Positions 35,434 through 45,817 of a stretch of 64,000 nucleotides of DNA are shown one piece after another; positions within the stretch are counted from its first letter, which is position 1; every line of letters starts with the position of its first letter. A program made the position numbers and the translations under genes. Origin of the DNA: Methylorubrum populi (GTDB lineage Bacteria; Pseudomonadota; Alphaproteobacteria; Rhizobiales; Beijerinckiaceae); the NCBI GenBank assembly GCA_020741775.1, contig DYYG01000005.1, positions 31,504 through 95,503 of the forward strand. Reading direction: 5' to 3'. The notes beneath the pieces are model-generated. The model made no database searches and had not been told where the DNA came from. It was given only the letters and a program-made list of their open reading frames with translations.

Positions 35434-36654
35434 ATGACCGATTTCCACCGCATCAAGCGCCTTCCGCCTTACGTCTTCGAGCAGGTGAACCGGATCAAGG
35501 CCGCTGCCCGAGCCCGTGGCGCGGACATCATCGATCTCGGCATGGGCAACCCGGATCTCGACGCGCCGCGCCACGTGATCGAGAAGCTGGTGGAAACCGC
35601 CGGCAAGCCGCGCACCGACCGTTATTCCGCCTCCAAGGGCATCGCCGGCCTGCGCCGGGCCCAGGCCGGCTATTACCAGCGCCGGTTCGGCGTGAGCCTC
35701 AACCCCGATACGCAGGTGGTGGCGACGTTGGGCTCCAAGGAGGGCTTCGCCAACATGGCCCAGGCGATCACCGCGCCGGGCGACGTGGTGCTGGTTCCCA
35801 ACCCGAGCTACCCGATCCACGCCTTCGGCTTCCTGATGGCGGGCGGCGTGATCCGCTCGGTGCCGGCCGAGCCGACCCCGGCCATGTTCCCGGCCCTGGA
35901 GAAGGCGGTCGCCCACTCGATCCCGAAGCCGGTGGCGCTCGTGGTCTGCTATCCCTCGAACCCGACCGCCTACGTCGCCGGCCTCGACTTCTACCGCGAC
36001 CTCGTCGCCTTCGCGAAGAAGCACGAGCTGATCCTGCTCTCGGACCTCGCCTATGCCGAGGTCTATTTCGACGACAACAACCCGCCGCCCTCCGTGCTGC
36101 AGGTGCCGGGTGCCATCGACTGCACGGTCGAGTTCACCTCGCTGTCCAAGACCTTCTCGATGGCGGGCTGGCGCATGGGCTTCGCGGTCGGCAACGAGCG
36201 CCTGCTCGCGGCGCTGACGCGGGTGAAGTCCTATCTCGATTACGGCGCCTTCACCCCGATCCAGGTCGCGGCCACCGCCGCGCTCAACGGACCGGACGAT
36301 TGCATCAAGGAGATGCGCGCCACCTACAAGAAGCGTCGTGACGCGCTGATCGAATCCTTCGGCAAGGCCGGCTGGAAGCTGCCGACCCCGGAGGCCTCGA
36401 TGTTCGCCTGGGTGCCGATCCCGGAGAAATTCCGCGAGCTCGGCAGCCTGGAATTCTCCAAGCTGCTGCTGGAGAAGTCGGATGTGGCGGTGGCGCCGGG
36501 CATCGGCTTCGGCGAGCACGGCGACGAGTATGTGCGCATCGCCCTGGTCGAGAACGAGCAGCGCATCCGGCAGGCGGCCCGCAACGTCCGCCGCTTCTTC
36601 GACAATGCCGACCGCACGCTGCACAACGTCGTGCCGATGCAGAAGGCCGTCTGA
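35434..36654 (+). CDS. alaC: AlaC/LL-DAP-aminotransferase-like class I/II aminotransferase
   Basis: 406 residues from ATG 35434; a start 14 codons upstream adds residues not typical of the family. Fold-type I PLP enzyme: DIIDLGMGNPDLDAPRHVIE, PNPSYPIHAFGFLMAGG, NPTAYVAGLDFYRDLVAFAK and the PLP lysine in TSLSKTFSMAGWRMGFAVGN. Homologues act as glutamate-pyruvate aminotransferase (AlaC) or are annotated as LL-diaminopimelate aminotransferase-like. A role in alanine metabolism is likeliest. It stands alone. Confidence 0.88.
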   Translation: MTDFHRIKRLPPYVFEQVNRIKAAARARGADIIDLGMGNPDLDAPRHVIEKLVETAGKPRTDRYSASKGIAGLRRAQAGYYQRRFGVSLNPDTQVVATLGSKEGFANMAQAITAPGDVVLVPNPSYPIHAFGFLMAGGVIRSVPAEPTPAMFPALEKAVAHSIPKPVALVVCYPSNPTAYVAGLDFYRDLVAFAKKHELILLSDLAYAEVYFDDNNPPPSVLQVPGAIDCTVEFTSLSKTFSMAGWRMGFAVGNERLLAALTRVKSYLDYGAFTPIQVAATAALNGPDDCIKEMRATYKKRRDALIESFGKAGWKLPTPEASMFAWVPIPEKFRELGSLEFSKLLLEKSDVAVAPGIGFGEHGDEYVRIALVENEQRIRQAARNVRRFFDNADRTLHNVVPMQKAV

Positions 36655-36831
36655 GACGGCCCGGATTGCCCCGCCGAAGTTGTTGCGGCGGGGCGACAGG
36701 GCTGGGCAAACGGGCCTGTGCGGTTGGGCATCCGGCGGAGGAAGCTTGTCAGCGGCGCGATCCGTCCGCAGGGTCGTCTCCCGTTCCGCCGCCGGGCCGT
36801 CCCGGCGGGCTGACGCGTTTCGAGGAATCGC

Positions 36832-37047
36832 ATGCGCCGCCTCAAGCTCTTCGCCGCCCTGGCGCTCGCCGGCGCCGCCGCCGGAGCCTGCGCACCCCAC
36901 CCGATCGTGGCCCGCGACCCCGTGCCCGCGCCCTCCCCCGAGGAGGCCTATTCCTGCAGCTCGACGCCGCTCCCCCTGAACGCCTACAAGTCGGATTGCA
37001 CTCCGGTGCTGCGGGAGCCGCGCGCCGTTCTGCAATCGAAGGGCTGA
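36832..37047 (+). CDS. Small lipoprotein, unknown function
   Basis: 71 residues with GAGGAA at good spacing before ATG 36832. A lipoprotein signal (LFAALALAGAAAGACAPHP) ends in a lipobox Cys at residue 20. The short mature part has two further Cys (SYCSSTP-like, SDCTPV) and is Pro-rich. No family recognised. Confidence 0.65.
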   Translation: MRRLKLFAALALAGAAAGACAPHPIVARDPVPAPSPEEAYSCSSTPLPLNAYKSDCTPVLREPRAVLQSKG

Positions 37048-37149
37048 GGCTGCCGGCGGGGCCCAGGCTCTCCGCCCGTCAACCTTTCCTTGTCACGTTC
37101 CGGGGCTTGATCGCGCCTCCGAGACACCCGCCAACGACGGAGCACGCCC

Positions 37150-37503
37150 GTGGCCCATTCCTCGGCTTATGCCCGCCTCCTTCTCGCGGCCTCCCTCGGG
37201 CTCGCGGCCCATGCCGCGGCGGCCCAGGGTTTGCGGGACCGTCCCAACGGCGACCGCGGCCCGACGGTCTATGAGGTCGATCCCGAGAGCGGCCGCTTCG
37301 TCGGCCCTCCGATCAGCAAGGAGGGGCAGGATCTGCGGGCGATCGGTGCGGTGCCGGTGCCGACGGTGATGAACGGCGGCGGCTTCGGCATCACCGGCAA
37401 CGATTATTTCGACAACATGCTGATCGCCACGCCGCAGGGGCCGCGCCGCACGTCCGATAGCTACAGATTGGCACCGGCCTACAAGGCGCCGCCGCTGCGC
37501 TGA
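37150..37503 (+). CDS. Secreted hypothetical protein
   Basis: 117 residues from GTG 37150. A signal peptide (MAHSSAYARLLLAASLGLAA, cleavage after AAAA-type site near 25) precedes a small Gly/Pro/Asp-rich mature protein with NGGGFGITGNDYFDNMLIAT. No cysteines, no known domain. Probably periplasmic. Unlinked to neighbours in function. Confidence 0.6.
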   Translation: MAHSSAYARLLLAASLGLAAHAAAAQGLRDRPNGDRGPTVYEVDPESGRFVGPPISKEGQDLRAIGAVPVPTVMNGGGFGITGNDYFDNMLIATPQGPRRTSDSYRLAPAYKAPPLR

Positions 37504-37867
37504 GCCCCTGTCGGGCTGCCTTGTCCGGCAGGCGCCTGGCAAAATTCATGGTGGCGGCTGGCGCAGCTCCTCGGCATGAGGACCGTCAGAACGCCGGATC
37601 ACGGCAAGCCGCCGGGGCAGATCGGTCGAGCAGGCTCCGAGAGTCGATCCCGGTGCGAGCCGGATTCGGGAGCCTGGTGAGGGGCCCTTGGTGGCGGGGC
37701 GGAGTTCCCGCAAAACCTCTGCGCGAATCTTGAGCACCCGGCCTGGCTCGGTTATCTCCCGTCCGCGCGCGTCACGGGCCAGGCGTCCGGCCTCCGCTCT
37801 CTGAGGGGATGTGAGCGGGCCTGGGCCGACGCAGGATGCGGCCGGCTCGAGACGCTTGGGAGTGGCC
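37504..37867. other. Non-coding gap before the glycosyltransferase locus
   Basis: About 360 bp between the secreted protein and the next accepted start. Short ORFs on both strands (37521-37733, 37546-37938) lack family similarity and plausible ribosome sites. The last bases (GGGAG at about 37858) serve the gene at 37868. Confidence 0.5.
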
Positions 37868-38299
37868 ATGTACACGCTGCGTGAAGACCTGAACGGCCTG
37901 CGCCTCACTGCGCCGGGCAGCAACGATGTATGGGTCATGTTCGACGGCCGGAGGCATCGGGTCGCCAGTCCGAGCGTCTACCAAGCGTTGTTTTCGAACG
38001 CCGACGACCTCATCTTGAGCGAAGAGATTCCGACGATTGTCATGGGACCCGAATTGAACGACGGCACCTGCCTCGTTCGCGGGATCGGCTCCCACGCGAT
38101 CTTCCTTCTCACGGGTGCCCCGCCCACGATCCGGAAATATCACGTCCCGACCTACGAGATCTTCACCGATTTCGGTTTCAACGAAAATGCCGTTCTCGAC
38201 GCGCCGCCATTGCTGCTCGAGGCGGTCGAATTGACGGGCGAACTGACCAGCGCCCTCGACGGAACGCGCCGGGCTCCGGCTGCGGAAGCCGAGGGTTAG
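37868..38299 (+). CDS. Hypothetical protein linked to a glycosyltransferase
   Basis: 143 residues from ATG 37868, which has GGGAG six bases upstream; GTG 37811 would add 19 unlikely residues. A small mixed alpha/beta protein with no signal peptide (MYTLREDLNGLRLTAPGSND; HAIFLLTGAPPTIRKYHVPT). No domain recognised. It ends 2 bp before the glycosyltransferase start, so the two are almost certainly co-transcribed. Confidence 0.6.
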   Translation: MYTLREDLNGLRLTAPGSNDVWVMFDGRRHRVASPSVYQALFSNADDLILSEEIPTIVMGPELNDGTCLVRGIGSHAIFLLTGAPPTIRKYHVPTYEIFTDFGFNENAVLDAPPLLLEAVELTGELTSALDGTRRAPAAEAEG

Positions 38300-38301
38300 T
38301 T

Positions 38302-39903
38302 TTGGGAGATCGCAGCGTCACCATTGCGATTCCCGTTCGTAACGGTGCGAATTATCTCGGCGAGGCGATCGAGAGCGCGCTCCGCCAGCGGCACCCGGAG
38401 ACGGAGATCCTCGTCGTCGATGACGGATCGGACGATGACGGGCTCACCGTCGCCGTCGCCAACGCCTTCGGCAGCCGGGTCCGCACCCTGAGCCAGCCCC
38501 ATGGCGGAGTGGCGGTCGCGCTGAACACGGCCCTCGCCCATGCCTCCGGCCGTCTGTTCTCCTGGCTGTCGCATGACGACCTGTTCGAGCCGGAGAAGAC
38601 GGATCTCCAGCTGCGTGTCCTGGAGGCGGTCGGACGGGACGATATCTGCCTGTTCTCCGACCTGTCGTGGATCGACGCCAAGGGCCGTATCACCGGCGAG
38701 CAGCGGCTGGATCATGCGCGGCTGGCCTCGCGGCCGAGGCTCGCCTTCTACGATGGCCTGATCAACGGCTGCACCATCCTCACCTCCCGCGAGCTGCTCC
38801 TGCGGATCGGCGGCTTCGACCGGCGCTATCCTCATACGCAGGATTACCGGATGTGGTGGCGGCTCACCCGGGAAGCCACCTTCGTCCACGTACCCCATTG
38901 TCTCGTCAGGTCACGGCTGCATCCGGGGCAAGGCTCCCACCGCAGCGACGCGCTGAGCGAGAACAGCGCCTTCTGGATCGACGTGCTCGACGGGACCAGC
39001 GAGTTGGAGGCGGCGTTGGTGCATGGCAGCCGGGAGCGGTTCCTGCGCAGGACCGGCGAGTTCCTACGCTACCGCAGCCCGAACCGCCGGGTTGCCGACC
39101 GCGCCGACCGAATGGCGAAAGCCGCCGCGGCGGAAGCATCCGTCTCCGTCGTCGTCGATGTCGGGCAAGATTGCGAGGCGGCGCGCCGGACCGTGGCCAG
39201 CATCGAGGCCCAGACCCGCCGCCCGGACGAGGTGGTCCTTGTCGGGGCGGCCCCCATCCTCGAGGCGCTCGGCCGGGAGGGGGCTTGCAAGCGGGTTCTG
39301 CGTCCGACCGAGGAGACGCGCCCCTCGGCCCGGCTGCGGCTCGGCCTCACCGCCGCCCGCGGCAGCTACATCGCCCTGCTGAGGAGCCCGGACCGGTTCG
39401 CCGCCGGGAAGATCGCGGCGCAGGTCGGCCGGATGTCCGCGACCGGCTGCCTGTTCTCCCACGGCTCCTATCGCAGCCGGGGCGAGACGGTGGCGACGGG
39501 CAGCTTCGGCGGCCGCGTCTTTCCCGAGATCCTCGGGGACTGCCATGTGGAAGCCTCGACGGTCATGCTGCACCGGGCCCTGTTCCTGTCCGGCCTCCTG
39601 TTCATGGACGCGGATGCGCCCGTCTCCGCGAGCTGGATCGAGGCGGCGTCCCGCCACGAATTCATCGGGCTGGAGGAGCCCCTGTCCGAGATCGAGACGC
39701 CGCTGGCGGCTTCGGAGCAGGCTCCGCTGCTCGCATGGCTGCGCGGTTCGGCGACCTATCGTGCCCATGAGGCGCAGCTCCGGCGCTTGCAGATGCGGCT
39801 CGCGGGCCAAGCTGCCCGGGCAGGTCGTGAAGAGGCAGGTCGTGAAGCGGGCGCGCCGGGCACCGTGCGAGATCGGATGGAACGGTCCAATGCCGCTGCG
39901 TGA
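38302..39903 (+). CDS. Two-domain family 2 glycosyltransferase
   Basis: 533 residues from TTG 38302, with GAGGG about six bases upstream. Domain 1 (about 1-250) is a GT-A family 2 enzyme: VTIAIPVRNGANYLGEAIES, ILVVDDGSDDD, SWLSHDDLFEP (DDx metal site) and GGFDRRYPHTQDYRMWWRLT. Domain 2 (about 290-470) repeats the fold in degenerate form: SVSVVVDVGQDCEAARRTVA, QTRRPDEVVLVG, and RSPDRF where a DxD would be expected. It likely transfers a sugar to a surface glycan; the second half may be structural. The next gene starts inside its 3' end. Confidence 0.85.
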   Translation: MGDRSVTIAIPVRNGANYLGEAIESALRQRHPETEILVVDDGSDDDGLTVAVANAFGSRVRTLSQPHGGVAVALNTALAHASGRLFSWLSHDDLFEPEKTDLQLRVLEAVGRDDICLFSDLSWIDAKGRITGEQRLDHARLASRPRLAFYDGLINGCTILTSRELLLRIGGFDRRYPHTQDYRMWWRLTREATFVHVPHCLVRSRLHPGQGSHRSDALSENSAFWIDVLDGTSELEAALVHGSRERFLRRTGEFLRYRSPNRRVADRADRMAKAAAAEASVSVVVDVGQDCEAARRTVASIEAQTRRPDEVVLVGAAPILEALGREGACKRVLRPTEETRPSARLRLGLTAARGSYIALLRSPDRFAAGKIAAQVGRMSATGCLFSHGSYRSRGETVATGSFGGRVFPEILGDCHVEASTVMLHRALFLSGLLFMDADAPVSASWIEAASRHEFIGLEEPLSEIETPLAASEQAPLLAWLRGSATYRAHEAQLRRLQMRLAGQAARAGREEAGREAGAPGTVRDRMERSNAAA

Positions 39904-40348
39904 CCTTTTCGAACGGGCGCAGTCGCTCTTCGCTGAACGGCAACCGTCCCTCGAGCCGGCCGCTCCCGTGCAGGAGGCCCCGGTTCTCGCCGAGGGCGAT
40001 GTTGCTCCGAACCCTGCCTTGATCGAGGCGCAGCGCCGTCTTGCGGTGGCCGAGCATCGCCTGCGCATCCTGGAAGGCAGCAATCGGACGGCGATCCGCG
40101 CCTTTCGCCGGATCGCGCAGGAGCGGGAGCAGCTCGTCGCCGCGCGGGACGCCGCCGAGGCTGGCCGCGCGATCGCCGTGGGTGACCGGCAGCGGACGAT
40201 GGTGCTCAACGATCAACTCTTGGCGCAACTGCGCGAGAGCGAGGAGGCGCGGCTGCGCCTTGAGGAGGAGAACCGGCGCCTGAGCCGACCGATGGGGTCC
40301 GATCCCATCGAGTCTCCGGCCGCGTCCGCTGCGCCGCGCCACTCCTGA
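39890..40348 (+). CDS. Coiled-coil hypothetical protein
   Basis: 152 residues from ATG 39890, overlapping the glycosyltransferase end by 14 bases in another frame. It is mostly helical, with heptad-like segments (IEAQRRLAVAEHRLRILEGS; LLAQLRESEEARLRLEEENR) pointing to a coiled coil. No signal peptide or known domain. The overlap suggests translational coupling and a joint role with the glycosyltransferase, perhaps as a scaffold. Confidence 0.6.
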   Translation: MPLRDLFERAQSLFAERQPSLEPAAPVQEAPVLAEGDVAPNPALIEAQRRLAVAEHRLRILEGSNRTAIRAFRRIAQEREQLVAARDAAEAGRAIAVGDRQRTMVLNDQLLAQLRESEEARLRLEEENRRLSRPMGSDPIESPAASAAPRHS

Positions 40349-40609
40349 ATTCTTTCCCGAGCGAGGGAACGGCGCCGGCCGGCGCCGATGCTTCTGCGCG
40401 CCGCGAGCAGCGCGGCAAGTGAAATTCTGTCAGTATCTTGCGTGTTGGTCGTTTCTAAGGGCGTACCGCGCCGGTTGCGTTTGCGCGGAACGCGGATTTT
40501 TGGCACTTAAGTTCCGCTTCTCCAGGGAGGGCGTCTTAAACCGGGCATATCGTCCCATGGCCATTCCGGCCAAGCTCGGCACATCCCAACATAAGCCAAG
40601 GACGCACGC

Positions 40610-42742
<2,133 letters not shown>

Positions 42743-42763
42743 TCGGGAAGAGGCAATAAGAAG

Positions 42764-42795
42764 AGAGCCCGCCCCGGATTGCCGGGGCGGGCTCT
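42764..42795 (+). terminator. Rho-independent terminator after hppA
   Basis: A 14-bp perfect GC-rich stem (42764-42777 with 42782-42795) with a 4-base loop, followed by a T-rich tail (TCTCGTTT). It also lies just past the convergent small gene at 42827, so it may serve both strands. Confidence 0.85.
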
Positions 42796-42826
42796 TCTCG
42801 TTTCGGAACGTGGTCGCGCGACAGGA

Positions 42827-43069
42827 TCAGTCGCAGTTCTCCTTGGTGACCGTCTTCCGGTCACCCATGTCGTTCTCTTTCGTCACGGTCTTGCTGGAGC
42901 AGCCATCCGAATGCTCGCGCCGCTCGACGGTGGTCGAGGAGGTGGAGGCGGGGCGGTCCACCACGACCCGATCCGGCGCGTCGCGCTCGATCACGGTGGT
43001 CTGGGCGAAGGCGCCGGACGTGCCGGCCAGAGTCAGGAGGGCGGCGGCCGCGAGAAGCGAATTGCGCAT
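42827..43069 (-). CDS. Small periplasmic hypothetical protein
   Basis: 80 residues. Signal peptide MRNSLLAAAALLTLAGTSGA, cleaved after AFA. The mature part is hydrophilic with two repeats of the KTVTKEN segment (SSKTVTKENDMGDRKTVTKEN) and one cysteine near each repeat (SDGCSS, ENCD), which could form a disulfide. No known family. Longer frame upstream has no similarity. Convergent with hppA. Confidence 0.65.
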   Translation of the reverse strand: MRNSLLAAAALLTLAGTSGAFAQTTVIERDAPDRVVVDRPASTSSTTVERREHSDGCSSKTVTKENDMGDRKTVTKENCD

Positions 43070-43367
43070 GACAATGCTCCGAAGAGGATGAAACTGCGCC
43101 AGTAACGGCGAGGAAACCTGAACCGTTCCGAAGAAGCTCAGGCGGAATCGCGCGTCCGTGCCGCCGGTCAACCCTCCGTGCCGAGCCGTTGTGCCGCGAT
43201 CCGGAGGCGCAAACTTTCGCACCTCCGACAAGCGCGCTGTCTCGGATCGGCTGAGAGCTTTTTTGAACTCGTCTGCTGGGCAGATCCCGCCGTCCACATG
43301 CGGAAGGTGCCAAGCGACGCTTGAGCCTCGAAGCATCCCGGTTGATCGATGGTGAACTGGAGGAGGA
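43070..43367. other. Intergenic region with no supported gene
   Basis: About 300 bp between the start of the small periplasmic gene and the cyclase stop. Overlapping short ORFs are shadows. It should contain the promoter of the small gene (AT-rich TTTTTT at about 43260). Confidence 0.4.
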
Positions 43368-45086
43368 TCAAGGAGCGCGCGGCACGGCCGGGGCCTGGGC
43401 TCCGATCAGCCGCGCCCGCAGCGGCTGCGCCCGTCCGGTGAGCGTGAGTTCCTGCAACTCCCCCGCCGGCAGGGCCGCCGCCGCGTAGACGGCTTCCGAG
43501 ACGATGGCGACCTTCCCCATCGGTCCGGTCAGGCCTTCCAGCCGCGCGGCGACATTGACCGTGTCGCCGAGCACGGTGAAGCGGGATTCCGCCTCGTCAC
43601 CCATCTCGCCGACGATGGCGGTGCCGGCATGCAGACCGATGCCGTAGCGCAGCCGCTCGCCGAGATCGGCGGCAAGCATCCGGTTGAGCTGCTCCACCTG
43701 TTCAGAGACGCCATCGACCGCCGCCAGGGCAGCGCGGGCCGCCGCTTTCGGCGTGCCGTCGAGGCCGAAAATGGCCATCAGCCCATCGCCGAGATGCTGG
43801 TTGACGCTGCCGCCCGCCTCGCGCACCGCCCGGCCGACCGCACCGAGAAAGCGGCCGATGACGAACACCGTGTCGTAGGGAAGCCGCTCCTCGGCGAGCC
43901 GGGTCGAGCCGCGCAGATCCGCGAACAGCACGACGACGAAGCGTTCCTCCCCGGTCGAGACCCGCTCCGCATCGCAGGTCGGGATGCTGCGGATATGGGG
44001 CGTGAACAGAGGCGCGACGGTGAGATCGCGGTCCGGCCGGAGCTGGCAGGCGAGCCGAACACCGGGACTGGCGCCGATGCGGTCGAGGACGAGGCGCTCC
44101 GGCCGATCCGGCTCAGGCAGGTGGCGGCCGCGTTCGGCATCGACGACGCGAATCCGGCAAGTCGAGCAGCGCCCGCGCCCGCCGCACACGCTCGCATGCG
44201 GAATGCGCCCGCGGCGGCTGGCTTCGAGCACGCTGCTGCCCCGGGGCACGCGGACGATGCGCCCGTCGGGATAGCCGATCCGCACGAAGCCGCCCCGGCT
44301 CTCGGCGACGGTACGGACACCGCGAGCCAGCACGACGAGGCCGAGGAGGGCGGCATAAGCCGCGAGCAGCCCGCGCCGGATCCCAGCCAGCCGCTCGTTC
44401 TGGGCCGGCAGCCCGAGATGGGAGGCGCCCAGCATCTCCGCCCGCCAGGCAGGATCGGCGGCCAACAGTGCGATGCTGCGCCCACCCTGGACGATCCCGA
44501 GCAGGGCGAGCACCGGCACCAGCACGGCGCCGGCAAGCAGCCATGGCGCGGCAGGCCCGAAGCCGCGCTTCAGCCGTAGCCAGAAATAGAGACCGAAGCA
44601 GCCGTGCAGCCACGCCACCACCAAGCCGATGGCCTGCATCGCCCCTTGGCCCGGCACGGCGACCCAGGTCACGTAGAGTACCTGTGGATAGCCACGATCG
44701 AGCCCCTCCAGACTCCAGGCCAGGCGGGTGCCGACGACGTGGCTGAGGAGCAGGACGGGCACGGCGAGGCCGAGCAGGACTTGCGCGACCTCCCCTGGCC
44801 GCAGGCGGAAAAATCGGCGCTGGTACAGCGCGCACAGCCCCAGGGCGATGTGAACGAGGAGCGCCCCATAGAGCAGCACCAGGGCGGGCGGCGTGCGCCA
44901 GAGCGCGACCTTGACGGCGAGTCCCGCCTCCAGGGCGGCCAGCGAGATGTTGCCGAGGGCGTGGCAGAGCAGATGCGTCAGCACATAGGCGAACAGCACG
45001 AAGCCGCTGCCGAGGCGAAGCTGCCGCGCGGTCGGGCGGGCAAGCCACCGCGGAGAGAGGCCGCCCGGTCTCACCGCCTGCTCCAC
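43368..45086 (-). CDS. Adenylate cyclase fused to a membrane domain and a 2Fe-2S ferredoxin domain
   Basis: 572 residues. Residues 1-260: about seven hydrophobic helices with histidines in THLLCHALGN, a pattern like heme-binding membrane anchors. Residues 265-360: a ferredoxin domain with cysteines 301, 307, 310 and 347 (CGGRGRCSTC then LACQL), the adrenodoxin-type C-x5-C-x2-C spacing. Residues 380-560: class III nucleotidyl cyclase (VVVLFADLRGSTRLAEERLP; NQHLGDGLMAIFGLDGTP; FTVLGDTVNVAARLEGLTG) with both metal aspartates. It likely makes cAMP in response to redox state or electron flow in the membrane. Similar fusions occur in rhizobia. Confidence 0.88.
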   Translation of the reverse strand: MEQAVRPGGLSPRWLARPTARQLRLGSGFVLFAYVLTHLLCHALGNISLAALEAGLAVKVALWRTPPALVLLYGALLVHIALGLCALYQRRFFRLRPGEVAQVLLGLAVPVLLLSHVVGTRLAWSLEGLDRGYPQVLYVTWVAVPGQGAMQAIGLVVAWLHGCFGLYFWLRLKRGFGPAAPWLLAGAVLVPVLALLGIVQGGRSIALLAADPAWRAEMLGASHLGLPAQNERLAGIRRGLLAAYAALLGLVVLARGVRTVAESRGGFVRIGYPDGRIVRVPRGSSVLEASRRGRIPHASVCGGRGRCSTCRIRVVDAERGRHLPEPDRPERLVLDRIGASPGVRLACQLRPDRDLTVAPLFTPHIRSIPTCDAERVSTGEERFVVVLFADLRGSTRLAEERLPYDTVFVIGRFLGAVGRAVREAGGSVNQHLGDGLMAIFGLDGTPKAAARAALAAVDGVSEQVEQLNRMLAADLGERLRYGIGLHAGTAIVGEMGDEAESRFTVLGDTVNVAARLEGLTGPMGKVAIVSEAVYAAAALPAGELQELTLTGRAQPLRARLIGAQAPAVPRAP

Positions 45087-45187
45087 CCCCTGCCGCTCCC
45101 TGCTTGTTCTGAAAAGGCGCCCGGCAGCGTCATAGCGCGTTGAGCCGCAGGGACGAAGCCGCCCTCAGCCCGTGAGCGGCCGCGCCC

Positions 45188-45694
45188 TCACAGCGGCTCG
45201 GCCAGCACGTCTGCCGGAGAGAGCGCGCGCCCGGCTTCGCCCGAACGGCGCAGCAGCGCAGATTGGCGGAAACGCAGGTCGCCGGTCACCTCGGGCCCGA
45301 GCCAGTCCGGCCGCTCGAAGGGCTCCTCCTCATGCTCCAGCTCCACCTCGGCCAGGATCATGCCGGCAAGGGCGCCTTCATAGACATCGATCTCCCAGAC
45401 ATGGCCGCCATGGGGGACGCAGTGGCGCGTCTTCTCGATGAGGCAGGTGTCGCAGACGAGGCTGAGCATCGCCTCTGCGTCCACGCGCGGGATTTCGTAC
45501 TCGAATTCCGGGCGGCCGAGGCCAACGCGGGCGCCCTTCACCGTCAGCCACGCCCGTCCCTCGTCGAGCCGCACACGCACCTTGCCCAAATCGAATTGCC
45601 CGATCAGGCCGTCGGTGAGCTTTTGCTGACTGACGACTTCCGCTCTCCAACGATCATCGGCGACCAGAAATTTTCTTTCGACCTCGAAACGCAT
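45188..45694 (-). CDS. CYTH-domain triphosphate-binding protein
   Basis: 168 residues made of a single CYTH domain. The N-terminal EVERKFLV motif (ExExK) begins the triphosphate tunnel; other tunnel residues are seen in GKVRVRLDEGRAWLTVKGAR, EFEYEIP and WEIDVYEGALAGMILAEVEL. Bacterial CYTH proteins usually hydrolyse inorganic triphosphate; some are class IV adenylate cyclases. It lies between a class III cyclase and a CYTH-CHAD protein on the same strand. Confidence 0.9.
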   Translation of the reverse strand: MRFEVERKFLVADDRWRAEVVSQQKLTDGLIGQFDLGKVRVRLDEGRAWLTVKGARVGLGRPEFEYEIPRVDAEAMLSLVCDTCLIEKTRHCVPHGGHVWEIDVYEGALAGMILAEVELEHEEEPFERPDWLGPEVTGDLRFRQSALLRRSGEAGRALSPADVLAEPL

Positions 45695-45817
45695 TATCGC
45701 GAAAATGTTTAAGGGCGGGATCGTTCCCGCCCCCTTCAGCCGTCCTGCCTTAAGGGAGGACCCGGTGGCGCGCTATACACAGGCGGCGTTGCCGCTCATG
45801 TTTCAGCATCGAGACCG

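Noticed and set aside
37521..37938. Short ORFs on both strands before the glycosyltransferase locus
   Set aside because: No start signals, no family resemblance, and one runs antisense into an accepted gene.
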